64,000 bases of DNA from Lingula anatina (taxonomy: Eukaryota > Brachiopoda > Lingulata > Lingulida > Lingulidae): contig NW_019775824.1 of the NCBI RefSeq assembly GCF_001039355.2, forward strand, positions 522,106 to 586,105, in the 5' to 3' direction. Positions within the stretch are counted from its first letter, which is position 1. Each line of letters opens with the position of its first letter. Both the position numbers and the translations under genes were made by a program. The notes beneath the pieces are model-generated. The model was not told the DNA's origin. It was given only the letters and a program-made list of their open reading frames with translations, and did no database searches. Positions 54,801 through 64,000 of this stretch are shown here, piece after piece.

Positions 54801-56141
54801 GCTATAAGAGGGTAATTAACTTTCGTGTCTGCCCGGCTGACAGCTATTTAGCGTGAACCCCCAGGGAGTTAGATCGATCTAAAGTAGGTCGATCTAATCT
54901 ATGGAAATGGGGTGTAAGTCTTGGTCATTATCCGAGGTAATAAACTAAAGTTTTCCTCTGTTTAAGATGTGAAAAATTTCTGTATTACTGCTAAAATCAA
55001 CTGAAACTAGCAAATGACTAAGAATACATTTGACAAGAGTCTCTGCCTCGGTTCTCTTACCATCTCCATGATGAGGTGGCCACATATGGCACATTTCTCT
55101 GCCGTCTGCTGGAAGCCTGAGTACTGCAATACACAACAGAGATTGTGTTAGTTGTGACATCACTACAATCAAGTCTTTATTGTGACATCACAACAGAGAT
55201 TGTGTTAGTTGTGATGTCACTACTGTAAAGTCTTTATTGTGACATCACAACAATGATTGTGTTATTTGTGACATCACAAGGATCAGATGTTAATTTTGAC
55301 ATCACAACAGACTCCCCATTATTTGTGACAGCACAACAATCAAGTATTGTGACAACCCAACAGACATTGTTGTAGTTGTGGCATCACAACAATTAGGTGT
55401 TTATTGTGACACTACAATCATTTTGTTAGGTGTGACATCACAACAGCCATTTCTCAGATGATACACCACAACACACACTGTAAAACATGAAGATTTTAAC
55501 TGAAATATAATGGAAGATAAATTGCAGGCCATATTTGGTGGATAAACAGCAGTTTAGAGCGCTACAAGGGATAAAATTTAATTTGCAGTAAAACAAACTA
55601 CTTCCTCGTTCTTTCATAATCATATGTAATTATGCACGTACATATTCACTGTGTGACTCATGCTTTGAGTATATAATACATTTTCTTGGAGGGTAAATAC
55701 ATAATACACTTCCTTCTCAGCATTATTTCCTGTGATTATGTTGATTGATTTGTGCCAACATTTTAACAATTGTGCAATTATTGAAGTTTCTTGTCTGCCC
55801 ACCAACAGCTATACATTAACACTTCCTTAACCCAGCTGTAGGACAGACATATATAAAGAGAAAAAAAAAGGACCATGATTTACACAAAGAATTCAAGAAC
55901 GACAGTTCATCTCAACTAAGGCAACACTTGCAAGCTACTTTAACCACAGATAAATCACTAAGTGTTCTCTTACAGTCTGAAAGTACAGTTATGACTCCCA
56001 TCACTTCAACAGGGAAAATTGTGAACTTTCGAGATTTTTTTTCAGTCATAAATTCTAAAACATTCCCATCAGGTGGTTGCGACAAAATTGGAAAGCAGGC
56101 TACCTTGTGGTTCCATTCTAGACTCAAAGCACCACAAATGC

Positions 56142-56231
<90 letters not shown>

Positions 56232-59200
56232 AATGATTTCAAATCTATGTATCTGAGAGATTGATAATTTTCCCCCACTGAACAGATTCAAGTCACTGCT
56301 GTAACAATGCAGTCCAGCCAGGAAAATTTTGTAATTTGTTCAAACCGCAAAGGAAATATTTTGCATGTTTAACGAAAAGAACAAAAGTATCTCATGTTTT
56401 AGACCAAAAATTATTTTCACTTAAATTGAAATACATTTGGACTATGTACAAAATTGTTCTGATTTAAAAATGCCTGAAATCAAAATTTAAAATGAATTTT
56501 TGATCTCTAATTCCCATGTAAAGCCATATTTAAAGAACCTTAGAGGAAACTTGACTCTGATATTTCAGACCAAAATGCTGGTCAACTACCAATACGGATA
56601 CCACCATAGTAGTTTGCTGTAATAAATTGAAATTTTGTCTTATACTTACACCCCATATACTGTTATAATAATAATAAATACTGGTTATTCTTGGGTTAAA
56701 AAATGAAGACTTTCAAGTCAAGACCAAATTTCCGTTCTTACTTCTTTTGTGCAATCCCCCCCCCCCCCTGCAAGGCAGGTGAGGCTTGTTTTATCTCCCT
56801 GTCAACAGCTTATGCATCATAAACAGGCCATAACTTCTTGGCACCTGATTAAAATTCTTGAACTTCAAAGAGGTCACTCAGCAACAGCTGGGACTTGGTC
56901 TATATTTATACTGGTAATAAAATAACAGGCAACCTTTCTGTACTTGTCCACAAGATTTGGCTTTCAGATCCGACTCATTTTTATATGCAAGCTCATGCAT
57001 ATGTCTTTTAGAGAGCAAACTTTCATATTCTATATTACCAAATATATATTTCTTTTCGTAAACTTTTCCAAATCTCTTTTTGGTTTTGTTAGGTCAATGA
57101 CCTAGGTGCTAAACACTTTATTTAATATTTTTTTCAATTCAACTTCAGCCAAAATGGATTTCAAGGTCAGATTTTGTTTGACCCTAAAAGTTTTGACTAT
57201 TTTCTGGCTTTTTGCAAGAATTCATATTTTGCTGTTTAACTTGAGCAGCAAACTAAATCAATCAAATGCCATAAACCTGATGGCACCGCTCTCAAACAAT
57301 CACTTCTTCATCCAGAAAAATACAACCGTTTTGGCATTGGCTCAGACAGGTTTAGTACAATATGGTTAGACAATTGCCTTATTACCAAATGACCTCTGAC
57401 CTTTGACCCCTGACCTTTGACCTGAGGTCAGGACACAGCCCAGGTGTACAAGTACAGACAGTGTAATTAGCCTATTAATTGCTCCATACCTGCAGGCAGT
57501 GGCTACAGAGGTCTTTCAGCTGCCGCATTTCGCTCACAGACATAACACAGTACAAAATGAGGCAATTTTTTTATTCTGTACAGAAATGATTCTGGAAGGA
57601 CTTATTTCCCCCATGTTTTTACTTGGGGCTATTTTTCAGCAGTGTCGAAGTATTCACTTTTTTCCATGGCGTCAACTCACCAGATAGTCTTCCTCACAAT
57701 ACACTTTTCCATGCACATTGTAGAATGCCTTCCCGCGTAACGTCCGCCCTGGAAAACATAAAGACTTTTATATACAGATTATATATATAGCAAATGAAAG
57801 GCAAATTCATGTTAAGTGTAATAATATCTATAATTTTTTTTATTTTTTAAACATTTATCAAACATCATTAATGGATGCTTTTGATTCTTAACTGCAATTT
57901 GACTGCAGCATTCTTCTAAAATACTAATACTAATAATAAATTCAAATAAAAATAAAATTCAAAAACAAACATTATCTTAACATAATCACTCTTTTGTTCA
58001 TGGACAGATGCATGTATCAGTGAAATAATAAGGTTTCAGGGCAAGTGAATATTTTTAGAAACAAACACTGGGAAATCAACAAGTCTCTGGATCACCTACA
58101 TGTACATTTATTTATTCATGTGTACATTTATTTACTTATTTTACTGCCATTAAGGGCACGAGGGTCTTTCTGTTCAAAGACGTCTATCTGCTTGGGGTCA
58201 ATTTTGTATAATTTATTTATCTATTTTCTAGTACCAGTTTGTTTACACAGAGAACATTGATAACATCCAGAATTTCACATAATGCAGAGGTTAGGAATAT
58301 CTGACATAGTTTACAGGATAAAATTATCATCAATATCTCAAACACCTTCAGCATTTCTATTTTGATGTTTCTGTCAACAGTGAGATTAATGACTTGTACA
58401 AGGGAAGGTTTAGCAAAGGGTTAGCCAAGGGCATCTTCAGAAACAAACAATTCAATACTATCAAATACAAAATTCGATTATGATATGTAAGGGAACTGTT
58501 GTTCTTAACAAAGAGATTATAACAGAGCGAAAATAAGTGGTTTATATGACATAAAGATCTTGGGAACATTTCAGCTGGCATTTGAGCGGCCTGTCTTGCA
58601 ATAAGTGACCCCTAGCAGCAGATCCTGACCTTTACCGTCTGCTGCTATGCTGACAGTAACAAATAGCTGTGGATTTTTAAGTAGAAAACACTTTCTCGTC
58701 CAGCTTGCCTTGGCGTTTTAAGTTTCTAACTGTAAATGTTAAGGTTTCCCTACAGACCTCTGACCATTTCTGTGGAACGAATGGAATAAAAACCTGTTCT
58801 AAATTATCACCACCACATGGAAGTCATACCCAGCACAAAATATCCAAGCTGCCTTGGAGATATATATATTACTGTATCTACTAAAGTCTGATTGATAATT
58901 CTTTACTAGTCCAATAAAATAGGTCAACTATTGGTTTTAAAATTAGACATTTCTTTCTTTCTTTTTTATTTAAACAGGCTTAAATAACTTAATTTGAGAG
59001 AAAAGATGTGAAAAGAAACTAGAAGACTGGTCTCTTGAGAAAAGAACTACCTTTCACTTTTAGTTTTTTTTTAAATTTTTTGAGGAAAGGAAACTTTTGA
59101 ACTGTCTGGTCTATACTGTATACACTATACGAAGTTAACTATAACACTCAAAATACCCCCTGAAGACTATATTTTTTGCTAGAGTATATTTAACTCTCCA

Positions 59201-61412
59201 ATATCTGAGTTCACCATGCCCTTTTCAAGGCCACCACTAGAAGAAAAACTCCATTCACAAATTTCAGAGACCTAAAAAAAATAGTATTTCTGAACTAGAT
59301 ACCTTCTAAGGTTAAAGTCAACAACGCCCAACAGCAAACAAATACTTCATTCATCAATGTAAATGTCATTAAATGATGTTTCTTATCCATTTGCCTTCTT
59401 GGGGTAAAAGCCTATCCAATCTGCCATGTTCAATCACGACCAATGAACAAACTAGATCTTTGTAAAGGCAGGAAATATTATGACCCATACACTACAAAAG
59501 AGTTGCTCTGGTTCACTGGATAGGGCCCCGGTTTACTTCACGTTAATGTGAGAGTACAAAGAACTAGTCTTCTGGAGTAACTAGAAGTGGTTTTGAACAC
59601 CTTTAACTGAGATTATAACGGTTCTTTTAACACTTTTAATGTCTGTGTTTGGCCCAGCTCAGACTTTCAACACTGCAAAGGAAGTTTAAATTTTTTTAGG
59701 AGGTAATGCATAGACTGAAATGAAAAATCTAATATTCAGTTTCTCAGAGGTCATTTACCACACAGAAAAGCTCTCTCTTTCTCTCTCCATGCTTACAAGT
59801 GCCTATGGTTGGAAGTCTGCCCGCACAAAACATTAATACGGCCATAAACTATTATTTTTGTATTAAACAACTTTATTTCCATCTCAGTCTCAGAGTCAAC
59901 TGCATAAATAATGTGGATTTTAATCCGTATCTTCCTTAATCCCATGGGACACTCATTCATACAAAAGCATCATTTTCTCTCTTAAAACTCCCCTTCTTCA
60001 AAACTGGTCAAAATAGCCATCAGAAGGCAAAATCCCCTTGAGAGAAACTATCATTGATTTCCGTCCTACTGGCAGTGTAGCTTTCATGGCAATACCATGG
60101 AAACGGTGCAAGGAAAATGAGAAAGGGATAGTTGGTGACTATAAATAAAGTAATAGCTTCAAATATTTCACGCCACTTTTTCATCCTTATGAGGTATTTG
60201 AATTTTGATTACCCATAATAAATAGCTCTCTGACTATTGACACAATTATCAAAGTTCAAGGCAAAAGTTTTTTGGTAAAATAATTTTTCTGTATTGTGTC
60301 TTGTTTGTATTATTACTAGTAGAGAAATCAACATAGACAAGACTGTGGAATATGGGTAGGTATACTGAAGGGGCTGGGAGAGGGGAGGGGTGGAAAATAA
60401 ATTGCAAATCATCCTCTTTTTCTAAAACACTGGTCTGGTTCAAAATTCTGATATTGCAAAAAATTATTGAGCTATTTGTCTGAACGTTCTATCTAAGATT
60501 ATTTACGTACAGGTCTCTGAATAACATCAGACATCTTCACAAAACCAGATAACATTTGACCTATTGATTAAAAAGAAGTACCTCATGTTTCAGATAAAAC
60601 ATCTGAGAGCTCCTGGAAAATATCACACAACACAGGGAATGCTACTTGGGGTGGGGCCCCTGTACAGTATCCAGGTTTTAAAACTTGGCCGAGAAAACGT
60701 TGCCTGCTGAAGGTAGCTGTGGCCGTGCCCTTTGCGTGCGTAGACACAACAACCGCAGCCAATATATTATATGGAGCCAGGTACAACAGAATCATGATAA
60801 AAAACGGCCTACCTGCCACACAAACATCTATATTACACAGCTCCAAATACTCTTGACGGCAAGCCAAGATGAAGATACAGGAAATACTGGCTTTGTACTC
60901 TTTCTTTCAGGCCATTCGGTTCAGCCTCAATGCTTTTTAAAGACCTTTTGTCTATTATTTAAAAATTGTTTATACCTTTTAAAGTTTTCATTTCTAGAAA
61001 AAATTGACTTTAAGATTTATAGTCATTATACGTGTACAGCAGAGGCTAGGCTGATTAATGCTTTTAACATTAAAATTTTTAGGCATGCAAAACTGAGGTG
61101 AACATTTTTGTTTCACCGTGTCTTTCTTCTTCCCACATAAGCAGCATATGAAGCACATGGTATAAGTGAATCTGTCTGTGCATGCATGTGCAGTATGTGC
61201 TATCCGTAGTATGCACATGTGCAAGTGTTTTTCTCTTACCACAGGAGCTACAAATGGTGTAGTACAGGCTCTTTGTGCTTGTGTGTGCATGCATGTGTGT
61301 ACGCACTTACCACACGAGCAGCAAACAAAACATTTGGTATGGTACAGGTTCCCCATCGCTTGACAGGCGTCGTTGGTTCCAGAAACCATCTCACCACACG
61401 TGTAACACTGAC
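51158..61412 (-). CDS. Ajuba-like: Ajuba/LIMD1/WTIP-family LIM protein, C-terminal half (partial; 5' exon beyond right edge)
   Basis: Seven exons (61311-61412, 57681-57748, 55061-55123, 54373-54503, 53011-53062, 52373-52441, 51158-51829) join in frame to give 384 residues. They carry LIM1 ([10 protein letters not shown]…[15 protein letters not shown]), LIM2 ([25 protein letters not shown]) and LIM3 ([13 protein letters not shown]…[14 protein letters not shown]). The wording [11 protein letters not shown] and [15 protein letters not shown] is Ajuba-type, not zyxin/LPP-type. Family members shuttle between adherens junctions, P-bodies and the nucleus, and restrain Warts/LATS in Hippo signalling. 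Unlike human AJUBA, whose sequence ends soon after LIM3, this protein continues for about 190 residues. All splice sites are GT-AG. The pre-LIM region should lie upstream of 64000. Confidence 0.95.
51830..52372 (-). other. Ajuba-like intron between the last two exons
   Basis: A 543-bp AT-rich intron with a GT-rich imperfect repeat near its 5' end (about 52338-52369). Nothing else is recognised. Confidence 0.7.
52373..52441 (-). CDS. Ajuba-like exon, first part of LIM3
   Basis: Encodes [23 protein letters not shown] in 69 nt, with acceptor tttccag and donor gtatgc. The His and Cys of YHVDCYCC are zinc ligands. Confidence 0.95.
53011..53062 (-). CDS. Ajuba-like exon, start of LIM3
   Basis: A 52-nt exon encoding (K)[17 protein letters not shown], with acceptor tgtttcag and donor gtaaat. 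CAAC supplies the first zinc-binding Cys pair of LIM3. Confidence 0.95.
53063..54372 (-). other. Ajuba-like intron within the LIM2/LIM3 region
   Basis: A 1.3-kb AT-rich intron. No exon, SINE or clear repeat is recognised in it. Confidence 0.65.
54373..54503 (-). CDS. Ajuba-like exon, main part of LIM2
   Basis: Encodes [18 protein letters not shown]…, then [18 protein letters not shown], then YCVIDYH and two bases of Lys, in 131 nt. The acceptor is aatttag and the donor gtaagt. This is the most conserved segment of Ajuba proteins. Confidence 0.96.
54504..55060 (-). other. Ajuba-like intron in LIM2
   Basis: A 557-bp intron. A CTCF-like AGAGGGCG lies at 54558-54565. TAGATCGATCTA-type repeats (about 54720 and 54870) are arranged in opposite halves, suggesting a decayed inverted repeat. 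Confidence 0.6.
55061..55123 (-). CDS. Ajuba-like exon, start of LIM2
   Basis: A 63-nt exon encoding [21 protein letters not shown], with acceptor tattgcag and donor gtaaga. CAIC is the first zinc pair of LIM2. Confidence 0.96.
55135..55450. repeat. 57-bp minisatellite with TTGTGACATCACAA cores
   Basis: Three units of 57 bp, then two or three shorter diverged units. Most carry a near-palindromic TGTGACATCACA core. The array begins about 12 bp upstream, in transcript direction, of the LIM2 exon acceptor. Confidence 0.85.
56141..56228. repeat. (AT)n microsatellite, about 44 units
   Basis: Uninterrupted AT dinucleotide repeat, cruciform-prone. Confidence 0.95.
57390..57430. promoter_or_regulatory. 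Six-half-site nuclear-receptor array (DR1 repeats plus one inverted site)
   Basis: TGACCT, TGACCT, TGACCC, TGACCT and TGACCT are each separated by exactly one base, followed by one base and AGGTCA. This makes four overlapping DR1 arrangements and one inverted pair, the type bound by RXR, HNF4 or COUP-TF dimers. It lies in an Ajuba-like intron. Confidence 0.55.
57681..57748 (-). CDS. Ajuba-like exon, second part of LIM1
   Basis: Encodes (G)[22 protein letters not shown] in 68 nt, with acceptor gttttccag and donor gtgagt. YCEEDYL supplies the last LIM1 zinc ligands. Confidence 0.96.
57749..61310 (-). other. Ajuba-like intron within LIM1 (3.6 kb)
   Basis: AT-rich intron. A degenerate tRNA-like string (GCTCTGGTTCACTGGATAGGG near 59507, shown here to 20 bases or fewer in parts) hints at a decayed SINE. 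No other element or exon is recognised. Confidence 0.55.
61311..61412 (-). CDS. Ajuba-like exon, start of LIM1
   Basis: Encodes [20 protein letters not shown], then [13 protein letters not shown] and one base of Gly, in 102 nt. The acceptor is tgttttag and the donor gtaagt. It begins with the last two bases of a split codon, consistent with an upstream exon ending in …FG as in AJUBA. That exon is not found within the window. Confidence 0.95.
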
Positions 61413-62317
61413 CTAAAACAACAATGCATATCATTGGTTGAATAAAAGTGAAAGTGAAAGTTACAAGTGCTGGACTCCTTAGCATGTAAGCAATTTCAGT
61501 GTAGTGTTAAACATCCATAATGAAGGTTGTCACTTTGAGTTTGACAAATCACAAGATAAAAGAAAATGTATTATCTATGAAGGACTTATATTGTGACCAG
61601 TGGTAGTGGTGGGGGGGGGGGGTGACAGTTCGAAATGCACCATGAAAAAATGAAACTTACAATTTAAATCCAATTAAACACACACAATCACACACACACT
61701 ATGCTATAAGATTGAGAAAGAGGACAGCACACAATATTTTGGTAGAAATCATAACCCGTTTGTGGTCAGGATGACAGCACTCTCTAAATATAAATATTCC
61801 ACAAGTCAACTGCCATTTCCTTAAAATGAGTACACAGGTCAACCCAATACAATGACATATGTATTAATATACTTTCTGTAGAAACCACAACATAATACTT
61901 GACTAACATGCCTCCAGACATTTAAATTTAATACATCATAAGCAGTATCCCTTAAGGTGCCTCTATTTATTACCATGTCCAATTTATGTCAGATGCTTGC
62001 CAATCATCATCTATCTTGTCTACCTTGTAATGTGACAGCTGTCACAGGAACCAGTAATATGGTGATATCTGTGGAAAGTAAGGTTGTTTTTTCCTTTGTC
62101 TCTGAGTAATTTTTTTAATTGCACAGAAAGTGTTGTGCAATTATTTATATGATTCATTTACTTTGCAATTCACTGATAATGACGTTTTGCACGTTTCATC
62201 TTTTACTGTCTGTACATGGACACATGAAGAAATGTACGAAAAAGGTACAAGCACACACGTGCATGCACGCACACACAATCACAGAAAGTCAGACAGGTAA
62301 CCAAACAGAAACACTGA

Positions 62318-62358
<41 letters not shown>

Positions 62359-63743
62359 AGACAAAAGACTGACTCATACTCCCTATCTAGAACTTCCAAT
62401 AACATAATTACAAGACCCCAGGGCTGACACCAGGCTCTTGCGTGTAACCACAAAATACGCAGAAAAAACTTACAATGTCCACAACTTACAATGACATCAC
62501 AAAAATCCATATCTACCTTCCATCTTTAATCATACACAAATGAAAATTTAGTAAACCCCAACAATTCTCTTATAATCACACAAACAAATAGTCACAACCT
62601 AACAGTGACTATACAAAAAATCCAAATTCATGTGGTAAAGTCCATTTCAACTTGGTTGTTGCTATAGAATCATAGCACCGCAGGAAGGAAGACACTTGAC
62701 GGAGACCACAAAACAGGCAATAGTTTGGCAATGACGCTGACCTGTATTAACAATAAGTCCTCTACCTTCCTTACTTCATCCGCGGATAAGTGGTCGATTG
62801 TGGAAGAAAACACTTAAACCAAGAATTCAATTTAACAGAAAATGTTTTCCTTATGACTAAGTGTGCTTGATTGTTACAAACATGCGGATAGCACATTTGG
62901 TTAATATGCGTCTGCCAAAAGCAATTATGAGATGGAAAAAAGAAAAGATTGGTTGGTTTGTATCAAAGTTTTTATGACCAGATTAACGGCCCTGTCAGCT
63001 ACACATTATCAAATTATCCAGGCTTCTCCAATATCAAGACGCCAAAGGATATGTAATTTTTATCAGATTAGAAGTAGTGGTGTTTTTACCAGGTACAGCC
63101 GCAGATCAATGGATGTTTCTCCTCAGCAATATTCAGTGCAGAAAACTATTATCAATACAACCCATGTAATATAGTCAAATACTCATTCCAGTACTAAACC
63201 TTTAAAAAAATTACTGTTTAAATTCTCTCAGTTTGATGTAATTTCTCATGAGGTAAAAACTGGCTTTTCTGAACTTCTAAATCAACAATTTACATATTAC
63301 CAACAAAGCATCATTTTGGTAGATGTTATTTATCTGTTTTGTCCAAATTTAAAAAAATTGCATCAATTGAAACTTTGTCTTGTCACAATTTCCATTCCCT
63401 CCTCCCTTTTTTTTGGTCACACTCCTGTATAAGTTTTTATCCATATCTCTCTCATTTTCCCTTCCTTCTCTCTCTATCTTTTTTTTCTTTCTGTCTTTCT
63501 GTTTCTCTTCACCAACCAATGAAACCAATGCCAAACAGGCATACAATAAGTAAGTTGCTGACAAATTTGAAATTTGAGTAGATATCTTGTGTAGAGACCG
63601 TGTGTCAAACCTGTGTCCTGTGGTCAAGTTCTGACCACTGGTTAGGTCACCATGGGTACTGAGAGGAGCATACTGGGGTATAGAGCAGGTATGTGTGTGT
63701 GTGTGTGTGTGCATGCGTGTGCGTGCGTGCATGCGTGTATGTG

Positions 63744-63805
<62 letters not shown>

Positions 63806-63861
63806 ATGTTGTTAATAGTGTCACAGCCAGGTAACCATGTAATGAGATCACCTTTAAATGT

Positions 63862-63892
<31 letters not shown>

Positions 63893-64000
63893 GTGGGGGG
63901 GGGGGGGGGGGGGGCAACTAGCAGTTACATCACACCTGGACTACTAATCATATCACTGTAGTCATACACTGGGGCAGGCAGTGTGTGGGAGGGGTGTACT
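61413..64000 (-). other. First visible intron of the Ajuba-like gene
   Basis: No pre-LIM coding exon is found. It holds G runs near 61610 and 63895-63914, a 39-base A run at about 62318-62356, GT repeats near 63689-63712 and 63859-63887, and a long (GA)n at 63748-63801. The true pre-LIM exon lies beyond the right edge. Confidence 0.6.
63748..63801. repeat. (GA)n microsatellite between GT tracts
   Basis: About 27 uninterrupted GA units, with GT-rich repeats on both sides (63689-63747 and 63859-63887) and a poly-G run at 63895-63914. Confidence 0.93.

Larger units (their letters stand above)
55124..57680 (-). other. Ajuba-like intron between LIM1 and LIM2
   Basis: A 2.6-kb intron. It carries the 57-bp minisatellite next to the acceptor of the LIM2 exon, a long AT repeat at about 56141-56227, a C run near 56755 and the nuclear-receptor half-site array at 57390-57430. 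Confidence 0.7.

Noticed and set aside
60994-61485. 163-codon minus-strand open frame as a single exon
   Set aside because: Only 61311-61412 matches the LIM1 domain, bounded by good splice sites. The rest is intron reading through in frame.
63580-63700. Possible upstream exon of the Ajuba-like gene (minus strand, YAPLSTHGDLTSGQ…)
   Set aside because: There is a plausible acceptor, but the only donor gives the wrong phase for the LIM1 exon and there is no similarity to pre-LIM regions.

Overview
This is animal nuclear DNA: AT-rich, with GT-AG introns, many microsatellites, short inverted-repeat transposons and no bacterial gene organisation. Exon phases and protein sequences point to a bilaterian animal. 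The repeats (hAT-like MITEs, a tRNA-derived SINE, long CA/GA/poly-C tracts) suggest a marine invertebrate, perhaps a mollusc or another lophotrochozoan, or an invertebrate deuterostome. I cannot fix the phylum from this window alone.

Layout. (1) 2-763, plus strand: the 3' coding exon of a leucine-rich-repeat, F-box-like protein cut by the left edge, followed by an AT-rich 3' UTR with poly(A) signals to about 2.5 kb. (2) 2.5-9 kb: repeat-rich intergenic DNA (MITEs, SINE, a scaffold gap inside poly-A, a 100-bp tandem repeat). (3) 13134-45537, minus strand: a complete G protein alpha-o (Go) gene. Eight coding exons were read splice site by splice site and give a 354-residue protein. There are two tandem alternative terminal exons (8a, 8b) with different C-terminal tails. 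Intron 3 is 20.4 kb. (4) 45.5-51 kb: Go promoter region and intergenic DNA. (5) 51158-61412 and onward past the right edge, minus strand: the LIM-domain half of an Ajuba/LIMD1/WTIP family gene. Seven exons encode LIM1-LIM3 plus an unusual C-terminal extension of about 190 residues carrying PPxY, PxxPxK and C-terminal TDL motifs. The pre-LIM exon is outside the window.

Function. Go transduces neuronal GPCR signals. Ajuba-type LIM proteins act at adherens junctions and in Hippo signalling. Nothing in the sequence says that the two genes work together; they are simply neighbours on the same strand. The most interesting points are the second Go terminal exon, which ends one residue early with a changed receptor-contact tail; the motif-bearing tail of the Ajuba-like protein; and several ordered arrays of transcription-factor-like sites (a six-half-site DR1 array, a 17-bp CRE-half-site array, eight perfect CRE octamers, and CTCF-like cores).
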